Shown one piece after another: positions 1 to 7,974 of a DNA stretch of 49,962 bases. The DNA is taken from the NCBI GenBank assembly GCA_934162265.1, contig CAKPHZ010000010.1, forward strand, positions 1 to 49,962, given 5' to 3'. The notes under the pieces were generated by a model. The model made no database searches. It was not told where the DNA came from and was given only the letters and a program-made list of their open reading frames with translations. The position numbers were made by a program, and so were the translations under genes. Positions within the stretch are counted from its first letter, which is position 1. Every line of letters begins with the position of its first letter. The stretch comes from an uncultured Bacilli bacterium. GTDB lineage: Bacteria > Bacillota_I > Bacilli_A > RF39 > UBA660.

Positions 1-98
1 AAAAGTGCATTTTCTTTTGAAAACACACTTTTATTACTTAATTGCACTTATTTGTGCACTTTAGATTGATTCAACGAGTTTATATTATAGTACTTTTA

Positions 99-797
99 TT
101 AATACCAACCACGACTTTGAAACTTAGCCCAAGCAACTGATGGACTACCATAAGTAGACTTAATATAATTTAAGCCCCAACGAATTTGAGTTTCCCCATT
201 CGTAGCCCAATCACTACCAGCACTAGCCATTTTATTTCCTGGTAGAGCTTGAGGAATACCATAAGCACCACTACTATTACCAGCAGTAACTCGCCATCCA
301 GATTCCCTATTCCATAAAGCAACAAGGGAAATAAAATCAGATTCAGTCCAACCATAAGAATTAATAACTAAATCATGAGCATAAGCTTGTAATACCTCAA
401 CACTAGTATTACTCGCTGCTGCCGCCCTTCTAGCAGCCTCTTCTTCCTGTGCTTTTTTAGCAGCTGCTTCCTCTTGAGCTTTGCGTGCTGCTTCTTCTTG
501 AGCAACTCTAGCCGCTTCAGCCTCTTCTGCTTTTCTTTTTTCCTCTTCTGCAATTCTTTGTTGTTCAGATTTTAATTCTTCTTCTTTTTTAGCATCCTCT
601 TCAGCCTTATTAACATTTACTGCATGATCTACTTCAAAAAGTTCAGAAACAGCATCAGCCATCTTATCTAAATTATTATTTTCTACCACTACAACTCTAT
701 TATCTTCAGTTTTATTTGAAAATAACATAAACAAAAATAGACCCCCAACTATTAATTGTGTTGACACAATCAATACATTAGATACTATTTTCTTCAT
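99..797 (-). CDS. Membrane-anchored, coiled-coil, lysozyme-like/APF-type cell-wall protein
   Basis: Probable extracytoplasmic peptidoglycan-active protein of 232 residues. Residues about 5-27 form one hydrophobic segment (signal anchor). Residues about 65-130 are a highly charged E/A/K/R-rich helix that looks like a coiled coil and may span the wall. The C-terminal ~100 residues resemble the lysozyme-like/SLT fold of aggregation-promoting factors: an ALWNRESGW stretch with a candidate catalytic Glu, GAYGIPQAL, and a WGLNYIKSTYG...W end. The start is fixed by AGAGGTGAT before the ATG at 797. It lies downstream of tatD in the same direction, the position of the cell-wall protein gene yabE in B. 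subtilis. Enzyme activity is inferred from motifs only; a non-catalytic wall-binding role is possible. Confidence 0.75.
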   Translation of the reverse strand: MKKIVSNVLIVSTQLIVGGLFLFMLFSNKTEDNRVVVVENNNLDKMADAVSELFEVDHAVNVNKAEEDAKKEEELKSEQQRIAEEEKRKAEEAEAARVAQEEAARKAQEEAAAKKAQEEEAARRAAAASNTSVEVLQAYAHDLVINSYGWTESDFISLVALWNRESGWRVTAGNSSGAYGIPQALPGNKMASAGSDWATNGETQIRWGLNYIKSTYGSPSVAWAKFQSRGWY

Positions 798-839
798 TAA
801 ATCACCTCTTATTTTATTTCTCAGGCAATTAACATTTTA

Positions 840-1601
840 TCATAATTTAAGTTGTTTGTCAAACAAGCGAAAAACATTACGGGTTGTAATATCACTAGCA
901 ACCTTATAATCAATACCTTTAACCTCACAAATTTTCTTCAAGATAACAGTAACATTACAAGGTTCATTCCTCTTTCCACGATATGGTTCAGGAGATAGAT
1001 AAGGGGCATCTGTTTCCAATACAATATATTCTAAAGGAATATTCTTTATGACATCAAGAATTTTACTTGCATTCTTAAACGTACTAATGCCTCCAATCCC
1101 AAGTAAAAAACCAATTTTTACAAATTCTTTAGCCATCTCTAAACTACCACTATAACAATGCATAATTCCCCTTACATTTGTATCTTTCAAAATATTATAT
1201 GTCTCCATAATACAATCTCTACTATGAATAATAACAGGTTTATTATGTCTTTTAGCAATATCTAGTTGTTTCTTAAATAATTCCTTTTGAAGTTCTTTAT
1301 CACATTCATAATGATAATCTAAACCAATCTCTCCAACAGCAATAATCTTATCATCATCAATATGATCTTCAATAAACTTCAAATTATCTTCTGTATAATC
1401 ATTAACTTCTTCAGGTTGAATTCCCAAAGCACCATACACAATATCATACTTTTTAACAAGCTCCAATACTTCTTCATTATCACGACGATTCGTACCATTT
1501 ACAATAATCATCTCAACACCATGATGATTACATCTTTCAATAACCGCATCAATATCTTCAAAATATTCACTAAAAATATGACAATGTGTATCAACAACCA
1601 T
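840..1601 (-). CDS. tatD: TatD-family metal-dependent hydrolase/DNase
   Basis: Cytoplasmic TIM-barrel metallohydrolase of about 253 residues, the usual length. Metal-site motifs are visible in order: DTHCH at the N terminus, GEIGLDYH in the middle, IHSRD, HCYSGS and ETDAPYLSP near the C terminus. Family members have 3'-5' exonuclease or deoxyribonuclease activity linked to DNA repair or RNA turnover. The ATG at 1601 is chosen because AGGAGG lies 8 nt upstream; a TTG two codons earlier is too close to that Shine-Dalgarno. The stop is TGA, which shows the standard code. It is translationally close to the small membrane protein gene upstream, whose stop codon overlaps the tatD Shine-Dalgarno. 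In B. subtilis tatD also follows metS in this region. Confidence 0.93.
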   Translation of the reverse strand: MVVDTHCHIFSEYFEDIDAVIERCNHHGVEMIIVNGTNRRDNEEVLELVKKYDIVYGALGIQPEEVNDYTEDNLKFIEDHIDDDKIIAVGEIGLDYHYECDKELQKELFKKQLDIAKRHNKPVIIHSRDCIMETYNILKDTNVRGIMHCYSGSLEMAKEFVKIGFLLGIGGISTFKNASKILDVIKNIPLEYIVLETDAPYLSPEPYRGKRNEPCNVTVILKKICEVKGIDYKVASDITTRNVFRLFDKQLKL

Positions 1602-1613
1602 CAGCAAAACCTC

Positions 1614-1781
1614 CTACTTCCTACGAATGATTAAAAATCTCAAAAAATAATACAACAATACAAAAAAATAAATAGCATCAATTACATTTTTATCTACAAC
1701 TACATAAAGACCAACTAATACTAATGTTACTACAAAAAATATCATAATTATATTTTCTTGATTTTTAATTTTATTAAGCAT
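1614..1781 (-). CDS. Small two-helix membrane protein (55 aa)
   Basis: Short ORF of 55 codons. It begins MLNKIKNQEN and then has two hydrophobic stretches (residues about 12-29 and 35-50), ending in a basic IIRRK tail, so a small bitopic or hairpin inner-membrane protein is likely. A GGAAAGGAA Shine-Dalgarno precedes the ATG at 1781, and the TAG stop sits inside the AGGAGG of tatD, indicating cotranscription and possible translational coupling. No family is recognised. Its 5' leader, 1782-1942, holds a long imperfect hairpin with arms GAAAAGTGT/ACACTTTTC. Confidence 0.6.
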   Translation of the reverse strand: MLNKIKNQENIIMIFFVVTLVLVGLYVVVDKNVIDAIYFFVLLYYFLRFLIIRRK

Positions 1782-1933
1782 TCTTTTTCGTTCCTTTCCT
1801 AAACTACTAACTGCTTAACTTCCACCTCAATCATAGCAAACCATTTTCCTGTTGTAAATAAAAGAAAAGTGTTTCATAAAAATTTACACATTTATTTTGT
1901 AAATCTACAATAACACTTTTCAAAAGAAATATT

Positions 1934-1948
1934 TGTCGAAATATTATA
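1934..1948 (-). promoter_or_regulatory. Promoter -10 with an adjacent perfect Spo0A box (tatD operon)
   Basis: On the minus strand TATAAT (1948 to 1943) is followed immediately by TTCGACA, the complement of a perfect 0A box TGTCGAA (1934-1940). The box would cover the transcription start, a position typical of repression. The -35 is weak (ATTTAT at 17 bp). The promoter lies just beyond the metG terminator and reads into the 55-aa gene and tatD. The box is a single copy, which lowers confidence. Confidence 0.4.
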
Positions 1949-1976
1949 ATAAACTAAAAATACTTATAAATAACTT

Positions 1977-2012
1977 AAAAAGTACAATTATAAAACTAAA
2001 TAACTGTACTTT
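1977..2012 (-). terminator. Rho-independent terminator of metG
   Basis: Just after the metG stop, minus strand: AAAGTACA pairs with TGTACTTT, extended inward by GTTAT/ATAAT, and is followed by a T run. Confidence 0.65.
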
Positions 2013-2018
2013 AAATAA

Positions 2019-3557
2019 TTACTTTTTTATATCTATTCTTTGAAATAATACTTGAGCTTCTCCTACATGACTACCACTCTCATAATAACCAAATTTATCT
2101 AACGTATCATAAGTAGTCTTATCAGTATTTAATTGTGTAAATATCTTATCAGCTGTATCTGGCATAAATGGTTGAAGTAAAACAGCACCAAAACGAATAG
2201 ATTCAACTAAATTATATAAAACCGTAGAAAGCCTATCTTTCTTAGAATCATCCTTTGCTAATACCCAAGGCATAGTTTCATCAATATATTTATTACATCT
2301 TCTAAAAATATCAAATATACTATCTAAACTATCAGCAATTCTTAAATTACCCATCTTACTATCAACAATCCCCTTCGCATTCAAAACTAAATTCTTTAAC
2401 TCTAAATCTAATTCTTCTGAAGTATTTTCATCTACTACTACTCCATCAAAATATTTATTTATCATACCAATAGTACGATTAACCAAATTACCAAGAACAT
2501 TAGCCAAATTACTATTAATACTCTCTATCAATAACTCATTTGTAAAAGTACCATCACTAGCAAAAGGCATTTCATGTATTAAATAATAACGAATTGCATC
2601 TACTCCATACTTCTCTACTAAATCATCAGCATAAACAATATTACCTTTACTCTTACTCATTTTATCATTACCAAATAAAAGCCAAGGATGACCAAATATT
2701 TTTTTAGGAAGAGGTAAAGAAAGAGCATGTAACATAATTGGCCAATAAATAGTATGAAATCTTAAAATATCCTTACCAATCAAATGAATATCACATGGCC
2801 AATACTTTTTAAATTTCTCACCACATTCCCCATCAGGATGATATCCTAAAAAAGTAATATAATTAGATAAAGCATCAATCCAAACATAAACAACATGTCC
2901 CTCATCAAAAGTAACAGGAATTCCCCATTTAAAACTTGTTCTAGAAACACACAAATCTTGAAGACCAGGCTTAATAAAAGTATTCATAATTTCATTTTTC
3001 CGAGCCTCAGGTTCAATAAAACCAGGATGACTTTCTATATAATCTTCTAACCATTTAGAATATTTACTCATTTTAAAGAAATAAGCTTCCTCTTTAGCCT
3101 CTTTTACTTCACGACCACAGTCAGGACACTTTCCATCTACTAACTGGCTTTCCGTCCAAAATGATTCACAAGGTGTACAATATAATCCACTATATTCTCC
3201 CTTATAAATATCCCCTTGATCATAAAATTTCTTAAATATTTCTTGAACTGTTTTCTCATGTTCTTTATTAGTCGTACGAACAAAACAATCATAACTTGTA
3301 TTCATTACATCCCAAATATTCTTTATCTCTGTGGCAATATTATCCACATATTCCTGAGGACTAACACCAGCCTCCATAGCTTTTATCTCAATTTTTTCTC
3401 CATGTTCATCTGTTCCTGTTTGAAAGTAAACATCATATCCTTGTAATCTCTTATATCTTGCAATCGCATCTGCCAATACTACCTCATAAGTATTACCAAT
3501 ATGAGGCTTAGCACTCGTATAAGCAATTGCCGTACTAATATAAAACTTTTTATCCAT
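2019..3557 (-). CDS. metG: Methionyl-tRNA synthetase
   Basis: Class I aminoacyl-tRNA synthetase charging tRNA-Met in the cytoplasm. The HIGH-like motif is HIGN near residue 19 and KMSKS is near residue 298. The connective-peptide zinc knuckle shows CTPC and CPDC (about residues 128-147). At 512 residues it is shorter than the ~650-residue Bacillus enzyme: it ends after the anticodon-binding helical domain and lacks the C-terminal EMAPII/Trbp111-like tRNA-binding domain. The ATG overlaps the dut stop (TAATG), so the two are translationally coupled. No T-box (AGGGTGG-type sequence) is seen upstream. It matches the metS position between the rsmI region and tatD in B. subtilis. Confidence 0.96.
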   Translation of the reverse strand: MDKKFYISTAIAYTSAKPHIGNTYEVVLADAIARYKRLQGYDVYFQTGTDEHGEKIEIKAMEAGVSPQEYVDNIATEIKNIWDVMNTSYDCFVRTTNKEHEKTVQEIFKKFYDQGDIYKGEYSGLYCTPCESFWTESQLVDGKCPDCGREVKEAKEEAYFFKMSKYSKWLEDYIESHPGFIEPEARKNEIMNTFIKPGLQDLCVSRTSFKWGIPVTFDEGHVVYVWIDALSNYITFLGYHPDGECGEKFKKYWPCDIHLIGKDILRFHTIYWPIMLHALSLPLPKKIFGHPWLLFGNDKMSKSKGNIVYADDLVEKYGVDAIRYYLIHEMPFASDGTFTNELLIESINSNLANVLGNLVNRTIGMINKYFDGVVVDENTSEELDLELKNLVLNAKGIVDSKMGNLRIADSLDSIFDIFRRCNKYIDETMPWVLAKDDSKKDRLSTVLYNLVESIRFGAVLLQPFMPDTADKIFTQLNTDKTTYDTLDKFGYYESGSHVGEAQVLFQRIDIKK

Positions 3558-4039
3558 TATCCCATCTCCTTATCCGTACTACCAATGCCACCATTTCTAA
3601 TTTCTTCCACTTTATCTCCACAAGTAAAATACTTCAAAAAAATTCCCTGACAATACGCAGTACCTTCATGAATAACATATTCTTTATCCCCTTCATTTTG
3701 TAAAGAAACATAAATATGTCCTTCATTATCACTATTATTATAATAATCATTATCAATAATCCCTACTTGATTACACATTCGTATATTATATTTAAACCCC
3801 ATACTACTACGAACGACTATCATTAACATCTCATCATCTAAAAATTTAGCCTTATATCCAGTAGGAATCGTAATAATCTCACCTGGTTGAAGTATCATAT
3901 CTTTCATTGCAATAAAATCATAACCACAACTATGCTTACTTTTCCTAATCGGTAAACCATATTCATCATAAAGTTTTTTATCATTACAAACATCTTTTTT
4001 AAATTCATTAAAACTAATCTTCTCAAAATATCGAAACAT
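3557..4039 (-). CDS. dut: dUTP diphosphatase (dUTPase)
   Basis: Hydrolyses dUTP to dUMP and pyrophosphate, limiting uracil incorporation into DNA and feeding dTMP synthesis. All five trimeric-dUTPase motifs can be located: 1 GYDFIA, 2 RSSMGFK, 3 NQVGIIDNDYY, 4 GTAYCQGIF and 5 RNGGIGSTD. The length of about 160 residues is normal. The ATG at 4039 is chosen over an in-frame upstream ATG because GGAGGAG is correctly spaced before it. It is first gene of a two-gene unit with metG (TAATG overlap). A good promoter lies directly upstream, between the gene and the terminator of the neighbouring RNA. Confidence 0.92.
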   Translation of the reverse strand: MFRYFEKISFNEFKKDVCNDKKLYDEYGLPIRKSKHSCGYDFIAMKDMILQPGEIITIPTGYKAKFLDDEMLMIVVRSSMGFKYNIRMCNQVGIIDNDYYNNSDNEGHIYVSLQNEGDKEYVIHEGTAYCQGIFLKYFTCGDKVEEIRNGGIGSTDKEMG

Positions 4040-4061
4040 AATACTCCTCCAATCCAATATT

Positions 4062-4089
4062 ATTATACCATTAACAAAAAATTTATCAA
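4062..4089 (-). promoter_or_regulatory. SigA-type promoter of dut-metG
   Basis: Minus strand TTGATA (4089 to 4084), 16-bp spacer, TATAAT (4067 to 4062) with an extended -10 TGG directly before it. It lies downstream of the terminator at 4120-4142, so dut-metG does not depend on read-through from the upstream RNA. Confidence 0.7.
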
Positions 4090-4111
4090 ATATTTATAAA
4101 AATAAAAACAA

Positions 4112-4471
4112 AAAAAATAAACCAATACTGATAATATTGATTTATTCCTAGTTTAAGAAAAGATTGAATCAGGATTACATAAATAATATATAGAATTACT
4201 TCATATAACCTATATACTATTCCCCCATTTAATAGACATTATCAGTGTCTACCTCAACTTCTTATCTTTCTGAGTTTAACTTTCTCAAAAACGCGCGCTC
4301 TACTTAGTGGCGATAAGAACAAAGACATACTTATATCTCTTCTACCAAATAAAGAAAGTCAATCTAACAAAAATATTTTTTAGATATTATTTTAGTCATT
4401 CATCCAATATACCTCTTCATCAGAAATACAAGTTTTAAATGAGTAATATGTTAGATACTCTCTATCTAAGT
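4112..4471 (-). ncRNA. Candidate structured non-coding RNA, about 360 nt, family unknown
   Basis: A gene-free stretch bounded on the minus strand by a well-spaced promoter (4478-4506) and a Rho-independent terminator (4120-4142). Predicted hairpins along the transcript: TTAGATA/TATCTAA (4451-4469); ATCTAA/TTAGAT (4362-4385); TTCTTATC/GATAAGAA closing a ~45-nt domain (4259-4319) that contains TTTTTGAG/CTCAGAAA and the unusual GCGCGCG run near 4291; and TAGACA/TGTCTA (4233-4251). The local GC island stands out against very AT-rich flanks. There is no tRNA-like end, no tmRNA tag, no RNase P core and no T-box or SAM-box motif that I can recognise. dut has its own promoter after the terminator, so a cis-acting leader is less likely than an independent RNA. 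The 5' end is inferred. Confidence 0.5.
4120..4142 (-). terminator. Rho-independent terminator of the 4.1-4.5 kb RNA
   Basis: Minus strand arms AATCAATA and TATTGGTT (8 bp, one G-U) around a 7-nt loop, followed by a T-rich tract (plus-strand A run 4102-4119). Confidence 0.7.
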
Positions 4472-4477
4472 AATTTA

Positions 4478-4506
4478 ACTATATCACGATTTTTTTTTAT
4501 TGACAA
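4478..4506 (-). promoter_or_regulatory. Promoter of the candidate ncRNA
   Basis: Minus strand TTGTCA (4506 to 4501), 17-bp spacer, TATAGT (4483 to 4478). Start predicted near 4471, at the foot of the first hairpin. From 4507 to about 4755 I see only AT-rich sequence without recognisable features. Confidence 0.55.
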
Positions 4507-4763
4507 TACATTTTTTTAAATTTATTTATTTTTCAAATTACAATTATCTTTAAATAAATATAACTTTTCTATAAAAATCCTTTTATTTAAATAACAAAAT
4601 ATTAATTTTAATTAAATTATTCATTAATTTTTAATTTACATTTTTTTGTCAACTTATTTAATAAAGATTAATATTTTTAATTTTATATTATCTAAAAATA
4701 ATTAAAAAATTGACATAATTTACATATCTATATAAACATCCTAAAATTAAAAGTTAAAAGATA

Positions 4764-4772
4764 TGCTATAAT
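4764..4772 (+). promoter_or_regulatory. Extended -10 promoter of the yfhO-like gene
   Basis: TGC followed by TATAAT at 4767-4772 forms an extended -10; no good -35. The predicted leader is very short, with GAAAGGAG before the ATG at 4795. Confidence 0.55.
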
Positions 4773-4794
4773 AAACCTATCGAAAGGAGCTATC

Positions 4795-7158
4795 ATGAAA
4801 AAAATTACAAAAAAAGACTTACTATCTAATACTATTTTTATAATAACATTCATAATAATATATTTAATCTTAACTAGAAATAATCATCTATTTGCATCAA
4901 ATATAGATTTCAAATATCAACATTATTTAATTCCAGAATATTTTCGTACATTATTTTATAACACACATGAGCTATTTCCTGATTTTGCTTTTAATTTAGG
5001 AAGTGGACAAAATATTTACTATTTATCTTATTATGGTCTATATAATCCTTACATTCTAATATCTTACTTATTTCCCTTTATTAAAATGATTGATTACCTA
5101 ATCATAATAAATTGCCTTATTGTCATAATAAGTACAATACTCTTTTATTACTTCCTAAGAAAGCATAAATACAATGAAAAAATAAGTTTTATCACCAGTT
5201 TTTTATTTCTAGTTAGTGGTCCATTAATATTCCATGCCAAAAGACACATTATGTTTATCAATTATTTCCCATTTTTAATTCTTGGATTATTTAGTATTGA
5301 CCACTTTTATGAAAAGAAAAAATCTACACCTTTAATTTTATCCATAATACTAATTATACTAAGCAGTTATTATTTTAGTATTCCTTCCCTAATTGTATTA
5401 TTTTTATATTACATTTACAAATATGTAAAAGAAGAAAATAAAATCACAATAAAAGAATTAATATGCAAATCAATTAAACTTATCCCACCATTCCTTATCG
5501 GAATTTTAATTACTTCAATCCTTCTTCTACCAACAGCATATACATTACTAACAGGAAGATCAACCTCAACAAAAAATATTTCCCTATTTAATTTATTTAC
5601 CCCTTCCATCAGTAAATCTCTTTTATATTCTCCATACAGTATAGGATTAACATTAATCAGTTTAATATCTCTAGTTTACTTTGCGTTAAGGGGCAAAAAA
5701 GAAAAAAAATACTTATCAATAACTTGTCTCTTAATCACAATTTTTCCTATATTCAATTACATACTAAATGGAACATTATATATTAATGCAAAATCATTAA
5801 TACCATTTATTCCACTAATTTTAATTTTAGTAGCAAGTTTTTTAGAAACTTTTCTTAAAAAAATTAATCTCAAAAAACAGTATTTCATCGTAACATATCT
5901 TATTATTTCATCATTTATCATTTGCATTTACACAAATTCAAATGATAAATTAATGAAGAAAAGTGATATTGATAATAAAGAATACCAAACAATCAACCAA
6001 TTAATTCATGAAATAACAAATGAAGACCAAGATTTTTACAGAATAAATACTAACTTAAATGAAGAAAAATATATCAACAAAATAGATAACATAAGGACTA
6101 GAAAAACAACCATCTATTCTTCAACATCCAATCAAAACTATATTAATACTTACAATAACCTATTAAACAACCCAATTCCTAATCGAAACAAATTTATGAT
6201 TTCTCCATCCCCTAATCCATTCTCTCAAATTATACTAGGAGAAAAATATATTATAACAAAACAAAAATTAACACTTGGATACAAGTTAATCAAAACAAAA
6301 AATGAAATTAATTTATATGAGAATACCAATTCCTTACCATTAGGGTATGCAACTAATCATACAATCTCTTTAGATGACTTTAAAAAATTAACTTACCCCA
6401 ACAACACCATTCAACTATTAACAAACATTGTGATAAATAATAAAGAAAAAAGAAACATAAGTACTTTAAATGAACAAAAAATAAATTACACCATTCTTGA
6501 ACAAGATAATCTAAAAATAAAAAAAGAGAACGATATAATAACTATAAATGCAAAAAACAATGCTCACCTAAAAATAAAACTTGATACCAATATGAACAAA
6601 AAAATATTATTTTTAAGTTTCCAAAACAAAAAATTAGCAAATAAAGATTTAAACATCACAATTAATGAAACACAAAATAAATTAACCAACAAAAATTGGA
6701 AATATTTTAACAACAATATTACCTTCCACTATACTGTGGAAAACACTGATATCTTAGACATAAAAATTTCAAAAGGAAATTACCAATTAAATCAATTTAA
6801 TACCTATCTCCTAGATTATGATACAATTAAAGACGCAAATAAAAATATAGATACCTTTAAAATAAATAAAAAAATGACAAAAGGAGACAAAATTCAAGGA
6901 AAAATAAATATTACAAAAGACAATTCCTATTTTACGATATCCATTCCATATGATAAAGGATTCAAAATTTATGTAAATAATAAAAAAATAAAATATCAAA
7001 AATCTGGTGCAAATTTCATCACTTTTCCCATCAAAAAAGGTACCCATCAAATAAAAATTATTTATGAAGCACCATTAAAAAAAATTAGTATCTATATTAG
7101 TATCATTGGTATACTACTATTTGGTTTAACAATACTTAAAGAGAGAAAGCAAAAATAA
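4795..7158 (+). CDS. YfhO-family multi-pass membrane protein (GT-C-like)
   Basis: Large integral membrane protein of 787 residues. The N-terminal half (about residues 10-390) holds some ten or more hydrophobic helices with extracytoplasmic loops; residues about 400-755 form a soluble, presumably extracellular domain; one last helix lies at about 763-780 before a basic tail. This layout and the early DFAFNLGSGQN and YYLSYYGLYNP motifs fit the YfhO family, implicated in glycosylating lipoteichoic acid or other surface polymers with lipid-linked sugars. It is the only large gene to the left of oriC that is transcribed rightward, against the fork. It stands alone, with a long gene-free stretch before it and a convergent hairpin shared with spoVT behind it. 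The sugar and acceptor cannot be told from sequence. Confidence 0.75.
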   Translation: MKKITKKDLLSNTIFIITFIIIYLILTRNNHLFASNIDFKYQHYLIPEYFRTLFYNTHELFPDFAFNLGSGQNIYYLSYYGLYNPYILISYLFPFIKMIDYLIIINCLIVIISTILFYYFLRKHKYNEKISFITSFLFLVSGPLIFHAKRHIMFINYFPFLILGLFSIDHFYEKKKSTPLILSIILIILSSYYFSIPSLIVLFLYYIYKYVKEENKITIKELICKSIKLIPPFLIGILITSILLLPTAYTLLTGRSTSTKNISLFNLFTPSISKSLLYSPYSIGLTLISLISLVYFALRGKKEKKYLSITCLLITIFPIFNYILNGTLYINAKSLIPFIPLILILVASFLETFLKKINLKKQYFIVTYLIISSFIICIYTNSNDKLMKKSDIDNKEYQTINQLIHEITNEDQDFYRINTNLNEEKYINKIDNIRTRKTTIYSSTSNQNYINTYNNLLNNPIPNRNKFMISPSPNPFSQIILGEKYIITKQKLTLGYKLIKTKNEINLYENTNSLPLGYATNHTISLDDFKKLTYPNNTIQLLTNIVINNKEKRNISTLNEQKINYTILEQDNLKIKKENDIITINAKNNAHLKIKLDTNMNKKILFLSFQNKKLANKDLNITINETQNKLTNKNWKYFNNNITFHYTVENTDILDIKISKGNYQLNQFNTYLLDYDTIKDANKNIDTFKINKKMTKGDKIQGKINITKDNSYFTISIPYDKGFKIYVNNKKIKYQKSGANFITFPIKKGTHQIKIIYEAPLKKISIYISIIGILLFGLTILKERKQK

Positions 7159-7175
7159 GCAGTCTCTCTTTAAGT
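7134..7175. terminator. Convergent hairpin between yfhO-like gene and spoVT
   Basis: Perfect 13-bp arms ACTTAAAGAGAGA (7134-7146) and TCTCTCTTTAAGT (7163-7175) enclose both stop codons. T tracts are weak on either side, so termination may be inefficient; shared use by both genes is inferred. Confidence 0.55.
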
Positions 7176-7703
7176 TTCTAAAAATTTTCCCGATAAAAGT
7201 TTAGATAAAATAACAGCTAACTTTTCATCACTTTCTAAAATAGGTCCATCAATAGAAATAATAATCACACTTCCAATCGTATCACTATCTGAAACAATTG
7301 AACTAAAAGAATAATAACCTAAATCTTCCACTCCTTCTACAAAAGAAAATAACTTTTTCTGTCTTTCAACAAAACTATCCCGTCTTTCAATGCCCCTTTC
7401 TGTAAATTCTGTTACTTTCTTTCCTAAATACTTCTTTTTTAACATTCCAGAAGCAGCAATAACTTTATCCTTATCTGTTACAATTACATTATGTTTAATT
7501 ACTTGATTAAAACTATCTACATATTTCATAGCAGCTTCCTCAATACTTTCCATTGGAGAATACTTTTTTAAAATAATATCCTCCTGATCTACAAAAATTT
7601 CTAATGAATCTCCATTCTTAATGCGAAGTGATTTTCTCAATTCTTTAGGAATAACAATTCTTCCCAAATCATCAATTCTCCTAATAATACCTGTCGTTTT
7701 CAT
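7170..7703 (-). CDS. spoVT: SpoVT-like AbrB-type transcriptional regulator
   Basis: DNA-binding regulator of 177 residues, practically the length of B. subtilis SpoVT (178). Residues 1-50 are a swapped-hairpin AbrB domain (MKTTGIIRRIDDLGRIVIPK, then ELRKSLRIKNGD). Residues about 55-177 match the GAF-like ligand/dimer domain of SpoVT (VTDKDKVIAASG, GSVIIIS). In Bacillus it acts in the forespore late in sporulation. The ATG at 7703 is preferred to an in-frame GTG that lies inside the GGAG ribosome binding site. In B. subtilis spoVT lies just downstream of mfd; here about 6 kb separates them. Presence of the gene suggests sporulation capacity or its relic, but single-gene retention does not prove it. 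Confidence 0.88.
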   Translation of the reverse strand: MKTTGIIRRIDDLGRIVIPKELRKSLRIKNGDSLEIFVDQEDIILKKYSPMESIEEAAMKYVDSFNQVIKHNVIVTDKDKVIAASGMLKKKYLGKKVTEFTERGIERRDSFVERQKKLFSFVEGVEDLGYYSFSSIVSDSDTIGSVIIISIDGPILESDEKLAVILSKLLSGKFLET

Positions 7704-7809
7704 AAATTTCACTCCATTCTATACATATTTTACCAATATCAAAAAATTTTATACATCAATCAAAGAATAAAAATGAAAAAAAAAAAACATACTATAAATG
7801 GTGATAAAA

Positions 7810-7950
7810 ATGAAATATCTAAAAAAATTAGAATTATCTGATGAAATGTTTACCGAAAAAGAAAAGAAAAAAATAGAAAAATATTATGAAAAAGGAAATA
7901 ATTACTACAATAGTGTTGAAAAATCAATTTATCAAGAAGAAAAAAAATAA
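7810..7950 (+). CDS. Small charged protein (46 aa), hypothetical
   Basis: Short rightward ORF of 46 codons between spoVT and the next leftward gene. It is very rich in Lys/Glu/Tyr and predicted helical, with no hydrophobic segment. Support: a GGTGAT Shine-Dalgarno just before the ATG, a possible -10 (TATAAA) upstream, and a Rho-independent terminator immediately after its TAA. No family is recognised. A chance ORF in AT-rich DNA cannot be excluded. Confidence 0.5.
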   Translation: MKYLKKLELSDEMFTEKEKKKIEKYYEKGNNYYNSVEKSIYQEEKK

Positions 7951-7974
7951 GAAACAAAAATTCTTATTTTTTTA
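7939..7974. terminator. Bidirectional Rho-independent terminator
   Basis: ATAAGAA (7947-7953) pairs with TTCTTAT (7961-7967); T run 7966-7973 on the plus strand and an A run on the other side, so it can stop both the 46-aa gene and the leftward gene ending at 7972. Confidence 0.7.

Noticed and set aside
1..62. AAAGTGCA/TGCACTTT inverted repeat as a terminator of the first gene
   Set aside because: The arms are 45 nt apart, only 8 bp long, and a second copy of TGCACTT lies between; no convincing stem with a T tract.
4381..4440. Hammerhead ribozyme (CTGATGA on the minus strand)
   Set aside because: The other core pieces (GAAA and the cleavage-site strand) are not present in a pairing context.
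4112..4471. T-box or SAM leader, or attenuator, controlling dut-metG
   Set aside because: No AGGGTGG-type T-box or S-box core, and dut has a separate promoter downstream of the terminator.
4112..4471. tmRNA or RNase P RNA
   Set aside because: No tRNA-like ends, tag reading frame, or GAGGAAAGTCC-type core was found.
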